A stretch of 56,097 nt of DNA, from NCBI GenBank assembly GCA_036351255.1, contig JAZBOS010000078.1, positions 1 through 56,097 of the forward strand. The letters are read 5' to 3'. The DNA comes from Bacteroides sp. (lineage in GTDB: Bacteria > Bacteroidota > Bacteroidia > Bacteroidales > UBA7960). This document shows positions 15,168 through 23,762 of this stretch, piece by piece. Both the position numbers and the translations under genes were made by a program. Every line of letters starts with the position of its first letter. Position 1 is the first letter of the stretch. The notes beneath the pieces were generated by a model. The model worked only from the letters and a program-made list of their open reading frames with translations, was not told the DNA's origin and did no database searches.

Positions 15168-15884
15168 CTATGAATGATACAAAAGGAAAATGCTCGTCCG
15201 TTTATGCAGGTCGGGCATTTCTTTTTTCCAAAAGCCAATGGGCTGGGTTTTGATAAATTCTACTGGCAGCGTCAGGTCGCACGCCACACAAAGGAGGGTA
15301 TCTCTTCTTAGGGTAGAAACCATGTGATCCATTAGCTGGTTGTTTCTGAAAGGGGTTTCCATAAAGATCTGAGTCTGCCCTTCGTTCCACGCTTTTTGTT
15401 CCAGGTTTTTTAGTTTGCTTGTCCTTTCTGGTTTTTGAATTGGCAGGTATCCATTGAAGGCAAAGTTTTGTCCATTGAACCCTGAAGCCATCAGTGCCAG
15501 CAGGATGGAGGAAGGACCCACCAAAGGAATGACCCTAATGTTTTTTTGGTGGGCAATGGCAACGATTGCCTGCCCTGGATCGGCAATACAAGGGCACCCC
15601 GCCTCTGACAACAATCCAATAGACTTTCCTTTCAAAGCAGCGTTAAGGTATCCGCTAATCTCTATGGGTTTGGTATGTTTATTAAGCAAATGAAAGGGGA
15701 CATCCTCAAAAGGGCGCGAAAAACCAGCAGAACGAAGAAAACGCCGGGCAGTTCTGACATTCTCAACAATAAACTCGTCCAATTGGTTTACCAAGGCAAC
15801 ATTGGCTGAAGGCCATATGGATGTAATATCATCCCCTCCCAATGACGCGGGTATTAAATACAAATTACCACCTCCGTAATTCAT
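15168..15884 (-). CDS. SAM-dependent methyltransferase, RsmI-like (tetrapyrrole methylase fold)
   Basis: A 238-residue protein related to RsmI, the 16S rRNA C1402 2'-O-methyltransferase. It shows LLSEAGCPCIADPGQAIV (SAM-binding region 2), VPLVGPSSILLALMASGF and the substrate loop FAFNGYLP. The usual N-terminal VGTPIGNLxD motif is replaced by NLYLIPASLGGDD, so this is the divergent Bacteroidota paralogue rather than certain RsmI. It lies 15 bp after the dehydratase gene on the minus strand, as the last gene of the dnaA-led cluster. The methyl acceptor is uncertain. Confidence 0.85.
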   Translation of the reverse strand: MNYGGGNLYLIPASLGGDDITSIWPSANVALVNQLDEFIVENVRTARRFLRSAGFSRPFEDVPFHLLNKHTKPIEISGYLNAALKGKSIGLLSEAGCPCIADPGQAIVAIAHQKNIRVIPLVGPSSILLALMASGFNGQNFAFNGYLPIQKPERTSKLKNLEQKAWNEGQTQIFMETPFRNNQLMDHMVSTLRRDTLLCVACDLTLPVEFIKTQPIGFWKKEMPDLHKRTSIFLLYHS

Positions 15885-15899
15885 TGCTCATAATTTTTA

Positions 15900-16895
15900 T
15901 TAACGTTTGCTAAAAGAGGTATCATTTAACCAGGGTAAGCGGAACAGATCGGTATTACCACCGGAGAGGATCAGCCCAACCCGTTTCCCAGCAAACATAT
16001 CTTTATTTTCAAACATAACCGCCAATGGTAAAACGCCACTTGGTTCCACGATAATCTTCATTCTTTCCCAAATCAACTTCATCGTGGAAACAATGGTTTC
16101 TTCTGAAGCGGTAAGAATATCTTCAACTCCATTTAGGATAATAGGATAAGTAAGACTCCCAAGGGATGTTCTTAAACCATCTGCAATGGTTTGAGGGTTC
16201 TGAGAGGGAATGAATTTTTTGTTCTTGAAAGATTGCCAGGCATCATTGGCTTGCAGGGGTTCGCCTGCCATAACTTTCACCTTGGGAGCAAAATACCTTG
16301 CTGACAGAATAGTGCCGCTAAGAAGTCCGCCTCCACCGACAGGGGCTATTACAATATCCAAGTCTTTAATCTCTTCAAGCAGTTCCGCACAGGCAGTGGC
16401 TTGGCCCGCAATGATCCTGTAATCGTTATAAGGGTGGATTTCGATGGCTCCGGTTCTTTCAATGACCTTCTGCAACGTTGCTTCCCTGGCCTGTAAAGTA
16501 GGCATACAGAATGTGATATCACCCCCATAACCTTTAACGGCATCCACTTTTATCTCAGGTGCATTCTCTGGCATCACGATATGGGCTTTAATCCCCCGCA
16601 TATTGGCGGCTAAAGCTAAAGCCTGGGCGTGGTTTCCTGAAGAATGGGTGCATACTCCAAGTTCAGCATCCGCATTACTTAATGTCATAACGGCGTGAGA
16701 GGCTCCCCTGAATTTAAAGGCGCCACCTTTCTGAAAATTTTCACATTTAAAAAAGAGGCTAGCCCCCAAAATCTGATTGAATGTTTGAGAAGTCAGGACA
16801 GGTGTTTTGTGAATACAAGGGGCAATAATTTTCCTAACCTTAATAATATCCTCTGCTCCAGGAATATCAGAATTATGAGAAAAAACATTTGCCAT
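15900..16895 (-). CDS. PLP-dependent threonine/serine dehydratase (or serine racemase-like)
   Basis: A 331-residue fold-type II PLP enzyme. Lys61 in GGAFKFRGA forms the Schiff base, the phosphate loop is GGGGLLSG, SSGNHAQ (about 85-91) binds the substrate carboxylate, and SGGN near the C-terminus holds the pyridine ring. It would deaminate threonine and serine to 2-oxobutyrate and pyruvate. It lacks the C-terminal ACT regulatory domain of biosynthetic IlvA, so a catabolic dehydratase or a serine racemase is more likely. The gene is 4 bp downstream of the LMW phosphatase gene. Confidence 0.9.
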   Translation of the reverse strand: MANVFSHNSDIPGAEDIIKVRKIIAPCIHKTPVLTSQTFNQILGASLFFKCENFQKGGAFKFRGASHAVMTLSNADAELGVCTHSSGNHAQALALAANMRGIKAHIVMPENAPEIKVDAVKGYGGDITFCMPTLQAREATLQKVIERTGAIEIHPYNDYRIIAGQATACAELLEEIKDLDIVIAPVGGGGLLSGTILSARYFAPKVKVMAGEPLQANDAWQSFKNKKFIPSQNPQTIADGLRTSLGSLTYPIILNGVEDILTASEETIVSTMKLIWERMKIIVEPSGVLPLAVMFENKDMFAGKRVGLILSGGNTDLFRLPWLNDTSFSKR

Positions 16896-16899
16896 AAAA

Positions 16900-17358
16900 T
16901 CAATTTTTAAGTTTACCTAAAATAGCCTCACACCCATCGTCGAGCAATCTAAACACCTTCTCGAAACCTTCCTTTCCACCATAATATGGGTCTGGAACCT
17001 CTTTCTCTTCGTCAGGGAAAAGATTATCCAGAATCAGATTGACTTTCCGTTTGTCTTTATCAGAGCGCGCTTTTCTGATAATATTACTAAAATTTTCCTG
17101 GTCCATGGCAAAAATATAGTCAAAGTGATCAAAATCAGAAACATTAAAAGCTCTTGCAACCTGACCTGAAATATCTATCCCATATTTTGAGGCAATGTCA
17201 ATGGATCTTGGATCTGGTGGCTCACCAATATGATAGGAAGCGGTCCCAGCTGAATCCACTTTTCCCTCCAGGCCATAATTTTTAAATTTTTCCTTCATAA
17301 TACCTTCGGCCAGAGGCGACCTGCAAATATTACCTAAACAAACCATCAAAATCCTCAT
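16900..17358 (-). CDS. Low-molecular-weight protein tyrosine phosphatase
   Basis: A 152-residue cytoplasmic phosphatase with the P-loop VCLGNICRSPLAEG at the N-terminus (nucleophile Cys7, Arg13) and the general-acid loop DPYYGG late in the protein. This is the Wzb/YwlE-type family, which dephosphorylates protein tyrosine or arginine. The frame is open upstream to 17427, but the P-loop must be near the N-terminus and the predicted promoter at 17393 supports the ATG at 17358. It lies between dnaA and the dehydratase gene, after a terminator-like hairpin. Confidence 0.93.
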   Translation of the reverse strand: MRILMVCLGNICRSPLAEGIMKEKFKNYGLEGKVDSAGTASYHIGEPPDPRSIDIASKYGIDISGQVARAFNVSDFDHFDYIFAMDQENFSNIIRKARSDKDKRKVNLILDNLFPDEEKEVPDPYYGGKEGFEKVFRLLDDGCEAILGKLKN

Positions 17359-17377
17359 GTTGACTCTTTGAAAAAAT

Positions 17378-17416
17378 AAAAAAACCCGGGAACAAAGATA
17401 ATTTTTTGTTTCCGGG
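17378..17416 (-). terminator. Terminator after dnaA
   Basis: On the minus strand CCCGGAAACAAA (17416-17405) pairs with TTTGTTCCCGGG (17396-17385) as a 12-bp stem with one G-U pair and an 8-nt loop, followed by seven T residues. It lies 27 bp after the dnaA stop codon and also contains the -7 element of the next gene. Confidence 0.8.
17393..17400 (-). promoter_or_regulatory. -7 promoter element for the LMW phosphatase operon
   Basis: TATCTTTG on the minus strand matches TAnnTTTG and lies within the terminator hairpin of dnaA. Transcription from about 17386 leaves a 28-nt leader before the ATG at 17358. Confidence 0.45.
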
Positions 17417-17442
17417 CTAAAACCCAAAAAATGAAAAGAAAA

Positions 17443-18894
17443 TCAAAGTTTTATTTTAATGATGTTCTCAATTTCATCCACGTATTTCTTAAAATTTTTG
17501 TCGGTATCAGCCAGGTTTTTAACTGTTTTGCAAGCGTGCAGTACGGTAGCATGGTCTCTGTTACCACACTTGCTTCCAATGGCAGCCAGGGAAGATTTGG
17601 TATAGTTTTTGGAGAAAAACATGGCAAGCTGCCTCGCCTGGACAATTTCACGTTTACGGGTCTTGGATTGAATCTTTTCGACAGGGATGCTAAAATAGTC
17701 ACAAACCACTTTCTGGATATATTCGACTGTAATTTCTTTCGGTGTGTTTTTTACAAACTTCTCGATGACCTTCAATGCAAGTTCAGGTGTAATCTCTTTC
17801 TTATTCATTGAGGATTGAGCCAGGATGGAGATCAGGGCTCCTTCCATTTCCCGGATATTGCTGGTAATCCTGGAGGCAATGAGTTCCACCACTTCCTGTG
17901 GCATTTCTACACCATCGTTGTATAACTTTTTTTGCAGGATAGCAATCCGGGTTTCATAATCTGGCGCCTGTAAATCTGCAGAAAGACCCCATTTAAACCT
18001 GGAAAGCAATCTGGGTTCAAAGCCTTTCATTTCCACAGGTGGCAAATCGCTGGTGATGATAATTTGCTTGCCATTTTGATGGAGGTGGTTAAAAATGTGG
18101 AAAAAGACATCTTGGGTTTTTTCCTTTCCTGCCAGGCAATAGATATCGTCAACAATCAAGACATCAATCATTTGGTAGAAATGAATAAAATCGTTTTGAT
18201 TGTTGTTTCTTACTGAATCTACAAACTGGTTGGTAAACTGCTCTGATGAAATATAGAGAACGGTCTTCTCGGGAAAGTTGTTTTTTACTTCAATGCCAAT
18301 GGCATGCGCCAGGTGGGTTTTTCCCAAACCATTTGCGCTATAAATTAACAAGGGGTTAAAACTGGTTTTCCCAGGATTCTGACCAACTGCAAGACCAGCA
18401 CTTCGGGCCAAACGATTACAGTCACCCTGGATAAAATTATCGAAATTGTAAGAATCAATAAGCTGAGGATGGATGTTCAGTTTTTTTAGCCCGGGAATGA
18501 CAAAAGGGTTGGGTATGGATTTTCCCTGCTCTTTGTTCAGGTCGATGGGCATGCTAACCGGAGGGTTCTTCAGTGCCTTTTTATTCAGGGTTGGAGCACT
18601 GACAGTGTAAGGATTGGCAGGGGAAGCATGAAAATTAGTATCCATAATAATGCTGTACTCCAGTCTGCCTTCAGGACCTAACTCTCTTTTAATGGTTTTC
18701 TTTAGCAAATCAATGAAGTGTTCCTCAAGCCATTCATAAAAAAACTGGCTGGGAACCTGAATGGTAAGAATACTGTTCTCCAATTTCACAGGTTTAATGG
18801 GTGCAAACCAAGTATTAAAACTATTGGGACTGATATTATCCCTGATAATACTTAAGCACCTTGACCAAACCCTTTCGTGTACTCTCTCCATCAT
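17443..18894 (-). CDS. dnaA: Chromosomal replication initiator protein DnaA
   Basis: A 483-residue AAA+ initiator that binds DnaA boxes and melts oriC. Domain I (1-90) starts with VWSRCLSIIRDNISPNSFNTWFAP. A Pro/Lys-rich linker reaches about 130. The AAA+ module has Walker A NGLGKTHLA and Walker B VLIVDDIYCL. Domain IV ends with the DnaA signature RDHATVLHACKTV. Start is the ATG at 18894, with another ATG one codon in. I looked for DnaA boxes (TTATNCACA) in both flanks and saw none, so oriC is probably elsewhere. A strong terminator follows the gene, so it is at least partly a single-gene transcript. Confidence 0.98.
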   Translation of the reverse strand: MMERVHERVWSRCLSIIRDNISPNSFNTWFAPIKPVKLENSILTIQVPSQFFYEWLEEHFIDLLKKTIKRELGPEGRLEYSIIMDTNFHASPANPYTVSAPTLNKKALKNPPVSMPIDLNKEQGKSIPNPFVIPGLKKLNIHPQLIDSYNFDNFIQGDCNRLARSAGLAVGQNPGKTSFNPLLIYSANGLGKTHLAHAIGIEVKNNFPEKTVLYISSEQFTNQFVDSVRNNNQNDFIHFYQMIDVLIVDDIYCLAGKEKTQDVFFHIFNHLHQNGKQIIITSDLPPVEMKGFEPRLLSRFKWGLSADLQAPDYETRIAILQKKLYNDGVEMPQEVVELIASRITSNIREMEGALISILAQSSMNKKEITPELALKVIEKFVKNTPKEITVEYIQKVVCDYFSIPVEKIQSKTRKREIVQARQLAMFFSKNYTKSSLAAIGSKCGNRDHATVLHACKTVKNLADTDKNFKKYVDEIENIIKIKL

Positions 18895-18983
18895 CCTGTA
18901 CTTAACTTCCTATGAAAAAAATCTTGCTAATTTTCCTTTTTGATTGATTCTCAGACATTGCAAAAAAGAAAAGGCCTCAATTG

Positions 18984-18997
18984 ATTTGTTAACAAAT
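18984..18997. repeat. 14-bp palindrome upstream of dnaA
   Basis: ATTTGTT-AACAAAT is a perfect palindrome 90 bp before the dnaA start codon, in the intergenic stretch between the 5'-nucleotidase gene and dnaA. It could be an operator, but there is no second copy nearby. Confidence 0.3.
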
Positions 18998-19026
18998 TTT
19001 ACTGAAAAATAGTTAATAAAAAAACA

Positions 19027-19983
19027 TTAAGCCTCTTGATTTTTATAAATTTTTGTTGTAATGGATTCGACAAGTTTTTCTTCTGAGGAAGGATCAAAGA
19101 TTACCTCGATTTTTCCCAATCGAACACCACCCGATCCAGTTTGTCCAATTATTACATCCTGATTTCTCATGTTCTTCTCAATTACCGCAGGGTCGAGAAG
19201 AGTATGTGTATGCCCGCCGATGATAATGTCAGTCCAGCGGGTTTGACGAGCCACGACAACATCGCTTACTTTGTCATGATTATAACTAAACCCAAGGTGT
19301 GAGAGACAAACAATTAACTGGCACTCATGTTGATTTTTTAAAGTTTCTTCTGTAGCACGAGCCACTTCAACGGGATCATTGTATTTCAGTCCGGCAAACA
19401 TACTTGGAGCCACTAAGCCACGCAATTCAATTCCAAGTCCATAGATTCCCACTTTGATGCCATTCCTTTTCAAAACAATAAAGGGTTGGATCTTACCTTT
19501 CAGGAGTGTATCTGAAAAATCGTAGTTGGCATTTACAAACGGAAATTGAGCATGTTTGATTGCATTATTAAATCCATAAACCCCATTATCAAATTCATGG
19601 TTACCCAATGTGGCCGCATCATACCCTAATGTACTCATAAGTTTTAATTCAACTTCTCCTCCAAACATATTGTAATAAGGAGTTCCCTGGAAGAAATCCC
19701 CAGCATCCAGCAAGAGCAATTCAGGATCCTCAAATCTTAGCTGCTTAATCATGGCCGCTCGCCGGGCATAGCCACCCATGTCTGGAAAATTAGGATCGTT
19801 TTGAGGGTATGGATCAATCCGACTGTGGGTATCATTGGTATGAAGAATGGTAATTTTTTTCTTACTGCTTTTCATAGCTGCCATAACAGGAAATCCCCCA
19901 AAAGTAGCGGCTCCTGTTAGACCCGCCATGGCAATAAATTTTCTTCGACTGATAGTATGCATTTTCTTAACAATTTTTGACAA
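19027..19983 (-). CDS. 5'-nucleotidase/UshA-like metallophosphatase domain, Tat-exported
   Basis: A 318-residue protein corresponding to the N-terminal catalytic half of UshA/5'-nucleotidases. Metal-binding motifs are all present: HTNDTHSR, DAGDFFQG, LGNHEFD, SHLG and GGHTHT. The N-terminus carries a twin-arginine signal (SRRKF followed by a hydrophobic stretch ending near VMAAM), so it is likely exported folded to the periplasm. The substrate-binding C-terminal half is missing and is encoded separately by the gene just upstream (14 bp away). An internal ATG at 19962 is an alternative start. Confidence 0.92.
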   Translation of the reverse strand: MSKIVKKMHTISRRKFIAMAGLTGAATFGGFPVMAAMKSSKKKITILHTNDTHSRIDPYPQNDPNFPDMGGYARRAAMIKQLRFEDPELLLLDAGDFFQGTPYYNMFGGEVELKLMSTLGYDAATLGNHEFDNGVYGFNNAIKHAQFPFVNANYDFSDTLLKGKIQPFIVLKRNGIKVGIYGLGIELRGLVAPSMFAGLKYNDPVEVARATEETLKNQHECQLIVCLSHLGFSYNHDKVSDVVVARQTRWTDIIIGGHTHTLLDPAVIEKNMRNQDVIIGQTGSGGVRLGKIEVIFDPSSEEKLVESITTKIYKNQEA

Positions 19984-19997
19984 TCGAACTGGATAAC

Positions 19998-20774
19998 CTA
20001 GTCCATAAAATAAATCCTGCCATCCAATTCAGAAAAAAGTTCCCTTCCGCTTGCTGCTTCACGCTCCATAAACAAAATGATGGCATCCCTAATTCTCATT
20101 CCAACCACTTCAGTGTTCAGCGGGTTGAGAAAGAAACGCATCCGGTCACCACCTTCAGCCAGGTAATCGGAAGTAACCACTTTATAATTCTGGTTTGGAT
20201 TAAATTCTTTTCCCTGAATTAAAACGTGTCCCAGTTTTCCTTCTTTAATTCCTAACTTCAGGCCGGAAATGGGCATTCCCCTGTCGCTGCTGGCAACATA
20301 TTCAAACAATTCGTAAGCTTTCTCACCAGATAGGGTAATTACCACCATTTCATTCTCAAAAGGCATGATTTCAAAAACTCGGGACTTGGTAATAGGGCCT
20401 TCAGGAAGGCTTGCCCTTAATCCACCATAATTTAAAAGGCAAAAATCAATTTTCTGTCCATCTTCGGGGACATAAAATTCATCTGCAACCTCAAAAACCA
20501 GATCCGCAATAAAATTGTTAAGTAAGCCTTCCGGCGATGCTTTTCTCATTGGGAAAGGAGAGAAAGCCAGAACCTGGTTCATCTCTTTCTCAAGTTCAAA
20601 GCGGTAACCTGAAATAAAAGAATCTATTTCTGGGTCTGGATCTGGTATTGTTTTTGAATCAACCGCAATCAATTCACTGCTTATTTCCTTTGAAAAATGT
20701 TTTTGCTGGCAAGCAGGGAAAACCAGAAAAATACAAATGATAAGAGAAAACACAAGCCTTTGGTGGATAACCAT
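19998..20774 (-). CDS. 5'-nucleotidase C-terminal domain lipoprotein
   Basis: A 258-residue lipoprotein (lipobox FPAC, Cys about 22) whose body is the 5'-nucleotidase C-terminal, nucleoside-binding domain. Recognisable parts are NYGGLRASLPEGPIT, FEIMPFENEMVVITLSG and VVTSDYLAEGGD. It carries no metallophosphatase domain. With the Tat-exported catalytic subunit encoded next on the same strand, it probably forms a two-protein UshA-like enzyme that dephosphorylates nucleotides in the periplasm. Confidence 0.9.
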   Translation of the reverse strand: MVIHQRLVFSLIICIFLVFPACQQKHFSKEISSELIAVDSKTIPDPDPEIDSFISGYRFELEKEMNQVLAFSPFPMRKASPEGLLNNFIADLVFEVADEFYVPEDGQKIDFCLLNYGGLRASLPEGPITKSRVFEIMPFENEMVVITLSGEKAYELFEYVASSDRGMPISGLKLGIKEGKLGHVLIQGKEFNPNQNYKVVTSDYLAEGGDRMRFFLNPLNTEVVGMRIRDAIILFMEREAASGRELFSELDGRIYFMD

Positions 20775-21014
20775 TGCAAAACTTTTTTAAATATTATGAT
20801 TTACAGGGAAAGCAATATTATAACTAATTAAAGTAATATGCAAAAAAAAATGTATGTATTACTTTATTTATAAAGACTTTAACCAAGCCGATTTTAATTT
20901 ACTGTGTAGAGTTATAAACTATTAGTATTAAATTGTTTATGAAATAGTCATAAAAAAAAAGAAAAATCATTTAGCAAATAAATCAAAAACATTTTGAAAA
21001 CAGGATAATAAGAA

Positions 21015-21626
21015 TTAATCTTCTGCAATTTTAGTTACACTAATCTCCTGTATCAAATCTAGGCTTTCAATTATCTGGCGGGACAGACTCTTTCGAACCT
21101 TAAATTTTAGATTACATTTTAAATCAAACTTATGATCAAATTGTTCCAGGTCAAATTCTTTCATGATCTTCATTACATCATTCATCGCCAGGTAGTCAAA
21201 ATCAATCTGATAATATTCGTGTAAAATCCTTATAACCAGGTTAGCATTCTGCAAGGCATCTAAAGTTGCTCCTTTGTATGCATCAATCAGACCACGGACA
21301 CCGAGTTTTGTTCCACCGAAATACCGCACAACAATCACAAAAACATTGGAGAGGCCATTAGAAAGCAACTGGCCATAAATTGGTTTTCCTGCAGTTCCTG
21401 AAGGTTCACCATCGTCATTCATGCGATAATGCTCACCGGTTTGCCCCAAAATCCAGGCATAACAATGGTGGCGTGCATCATGATATTCTTTTTTTACGGA
21501 GACCAGAATCTCATTAATCTGTTCTTCATTCTCAACAGGCCAGGCAAGGGCAATGAATTTACTTCCCTTATCCTTGTAAAGGCCTAGGGAGGGCCCATCA
21601 ATTGTAAGGTAAGTATCCCCTTCCAT
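21015..21626 (-). CDS. YigZ/IMPACT family protein
   Basis: A 203-residue protein of the UPF0029/IMPACT family. The N-terminal domain contains the signature DDGEPSGTAGKPIYGQL and VIVVRYFGGTKLGVRGLI, and the C-terminal ferredoxin-like domain (from about 135) follows. YigZ-type proteins are linked to translation and stress, but the reaction is not established. The gene is 54 bp downstream of the EamA gene and probably the last gene of the ribD transcript. Confidence 0.92.
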   Translation of the reverse strand: MEGDTYLTIDGPSLGLYKDKGSKFIALAWPVENEEQINEILVSVKKEYHDARHHCYAWILGQTGEHYRMNDDGEPSGTAGKPIYGQLLSNGLSNVFVIVVRYFGGTKLGVRGLIDAYKGATLDALQNANLVIRILHEYYQIDFDYLAMNDVMKIMKEFDLEQFDHKFDLKCNLKFKVRKSLSRQIIESLDLIQEISVTKIAED

Positions 21627-21680
21627 AAAAAAGAAATTTAACTATTATTCAGTGACAAAAAGATTTGAGCTCATTTGGCT

Positions 21681-22553
21681 TTAACCTCCCATAGCAACAA
21701 GTATTATGGCACAAACTGCCAGGAATATTCCAAACCAATTTACTGGCAGTAGTTTTTCCTTGAAAAGGAGAAAGCCCGAAAGAGCTGAAAGACCTACAAT
21801 GCTAACATTAAAGATTGGAAAAAATACGGAGCTGTCGAAGTACCCGAGTGCAACAATAAAATAGTAACTCGAGCCAAAGTTTAGCAGACCAAGCCAAGTT
21901 CCCGCCAATATGCTTTTAGGTGAAAATTTAGACGAAGTATTTTTTTTATAAAGCCCGGAAACCAACCAAATACTCAGACCAATTAAAAAACTTACGGAAA
22001 AAACCACTCCAAGGAAAAGCATGAAATCATTACCAAAATCGGGCAGTTTGGTTGTGGCATGCTTGGTAAGCGAATCATTGGAACCATTCCCGAGGAACAA
22101 GAAAATTGGTAAGATGATGAGGCGAAAATCAATCCTGATGTTACTTTTCTTTTTAAATGTAAGGTAAAAGGCCAAAAGTGAAATTAATATCCCAGCTAAT
22201 TTAAGGGTCGTTGGAGGTTCAGCATAAAGGAAAATACCAATTGAAACCGGGATAACCACCGACATCTTGCTTGTTACAGAAGTAAGGGCCACCCCAACCT
22301 TTTGGGCCGAGAGGGCAAAAAGGAAAAAGGTCAGAATAAATGTGACCCCTATTATGCATGAAAAGATAAACCAGTTCTTTTCAGGTAGCCCTGCAAAGGA
22401 ATATGTTTCGGGATGCAAAACAAAACTCAGGATGGCCGCTATCAGGTAATTTGCTGTGATGGCTTGGGTGTTATTGATAGAGAACCGGGTAAAAAGCCTA
22501 AAAGTTATGACAATGCTAGTTGATATGATGATTGCAAGAAGCAGGTAAACCAT
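21681..22553 (-). CDS. EamA/DMT family transporter
   Basis: A 290-residue membrane protein with ten predicted helices in two EamA repeats (about 1-130 and 150-290), the layout of the drug/metabolite transporter superfamily. Features include helix 3-4 FILTFFLFALSAQKVGVALTS and the matching repeat in the second half. It would export or import a small metabolite, and the substrate cannot be inferred. It begins 12 bp after ribD, so the two are probably co-transcribed. Confidence 0.88.
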   Translation of the reverse strand: MVYLLLAIIISTSIVITFRLFTRFSINNTQAITANYLIAAILSFVLHPETYSFAGLPEKNWFIFSCIIGVTFILTFFLFALSAQKVGVALTSVTSKMSVVIPVSIGIFLYAEPPTTLKLAGILISLLAFYLTFKKKSNIRIDFRLIILPIFLFLGNGSNDSLTKHATTKLPDFGNDFMLFLGVVFSVSFLIGLSIWLVSGLYKKNTSSKFSPKSILAGTWLGLLNFGSSYYFIVALGYFDSSVFFPIFNVSIVGLSALSGFLLFKEKLLPVNWFGIFLAVCAIILVAMGG

Positions 22554-22565
22554 GGTTAGAGGATG

Positions 22566-23624
22566 TTAATAATTTAAAAAGTTTTTAAACCAGAAAAAGC
22601 CTTCATTCCCAATTATTATATGCGCTAAATTGGAGGGTTTAATTGAGGGGGCTTTTATCCCCTCACCAAAAAATTGAGGTCCGCTAAAAACCCTGGCTTC
22701 ATCCCATAGGTCTTGTTTAACAAAGGATTGAATAAGCTTTTGTCCGCCTTCAACAAAAACAGATTGGATTCCCTGACTATAAAGATATTGCATCAGATGT
22801 GACAAGCTTACCAGTTCACCATCAAAAGGAAGTTTTAAAAAAGTGGAAGTGCCGTCTTTTTTATCCAGCCTTTCATTCAATATGAGGGTTTCCTGTTTTT
22901 TGTCAAAAAGGTGCAAGTTTTGGGGTAGTGCCAATTTCCGGTCAACAACAATACGAAGCGGTTGGTGCCCAGACCAGTCGCGAACATTCAAACGTGGATT
23001 GTCTGCCAAGGCTGTGTGTGTTCCTACCATGATTGCAGGTTCTTCACTGCGCCATTTATGTACAAGAATACGCAGATTCTCACTTGTTATCCAGGCTGGG
23101 CGTAGCACAGAACCAGGGGGACGCAATGAATCAATAAAGCCATCAGCGGTTTGCGCCCATTTAAGGATAATAAATGGCCTCTTCTTTTCGTGAAAGGTGA
23201 AAAACCTTTTATTTATGGCCTGACATTGGTTTTTCAAAACCCCAACGGTCACTTCGCATCCATTATTTCTTAATCGGGCAATCCCTTTTCCGGTGACCAC
23301 ATCAAAAGGGTCAACACTTCCAATGACTACACGCCTGATTCTTTTACGGATAATCAAATCAGAGCAGGGAGGTGTTTTTCCAAAATGACTGCAGGGTTCC
23401 AGATTTACAAATAAGGTGGATTCAGAAAGAACTGAAGAATCCTTGACTGATGCTATAGCATTGACTTCAGCATGAGGACCTCCATAAACACGATGGTAGC
23501 CTTCACCTATGATTTGGTCATTATAAACAATTACACTACCCACTAAAGGGTTCGGTGCCACCGACCCAAGCCCTTTGGAGGCTAGGTCGAGGCACCGTTG
23601 CATGTATTGCTCATCTTTGGTCAT
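22566..23624 (-). CDS. ribD: Bifunctional riboflavin deaminase/reductase RibD
   Basis: A 352-residue enzyme for the second and third steps of riboflavin synthesis. The N-terminal deaminase domain has the zinc site HAEVNAI (His51, Glu53) and PCSHFGKTPPC (Cys78, Cys87). The C-terminal NADPH-dependent reductase domain begins around residue 150 with ILKWAQTADGFID and includes PAIMVGTHTALADNP. No FMN riboswitch is visible upstream. A TAnnTTTG element 35 bp upstream suggests its own promoter. Confidence 0.96.
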   Translation of the reverse strand: MTKDEQYMQRCLDLASKGLGSVAPNPLVGSVIVYNDQIIGEGYHRVYGGPHAEVNAIASVKDSSVLSESTLFVNLEPCSHFGKTPPCSDLIIRKRIRRVVIGSVDPFDVVTGKGIARLRNNGCEVTVGVLKNQCQAINKRFFTFHEKKRPFIILKWAQTADGFIDSLRPPGSVLRPAWITSENLRILVHKWRSEEPAIMVGTHTALADNPRLNVRDWSGHQPLRIVVDRKLALPQNLHLFDKKQETLILNERLDKKDGTSTFLKLPFDGELVSLSHLMQYLYSQGIQSVFVEGGQKLIQSFVKQDLWDEARVFSGPQFFGEGIKAPSIKPSNLAHIIIGNEGFFWFKNFLNY

Positions 23625-23658
23625 GAAACTACTCCGGAGAAATTCAAAAATTTCAGGC

Positions 23659-23666
23659 CAAATGTA
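23659..23666 (-). promoter_or_regulatory. -7 promoter element for ribD
   Basis: TACATTTG on the minus strand matches TAnnTTTG, giving a predicted 28-nt leader before the ATG at 23624. Confidence 0.4.
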
Positions 23667-23762
23667 GCATTTTATTCTGAAAGGTTAAATAGTAGGGTTG
23701 TTATCAAAGGCGCTTGTTTTGTTAATACTTTTTTCGTTTTCTGACTTTTTTTGTTTAGTTTA

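Noticed and set aside
17443..19026. Replication origin next to dnaA
   Set aside because: No DnaA boxes (TTATNCACA) or AT-rich 13-mers were seen in either flank; one palindrome alone is not an origin.
22554..23762. FMN riboswitch controlling ribD
   Set aside because: The leader is only about 28 nt and contains none of the conserved RFN segments; the same holds for ribF at 38861-38898.
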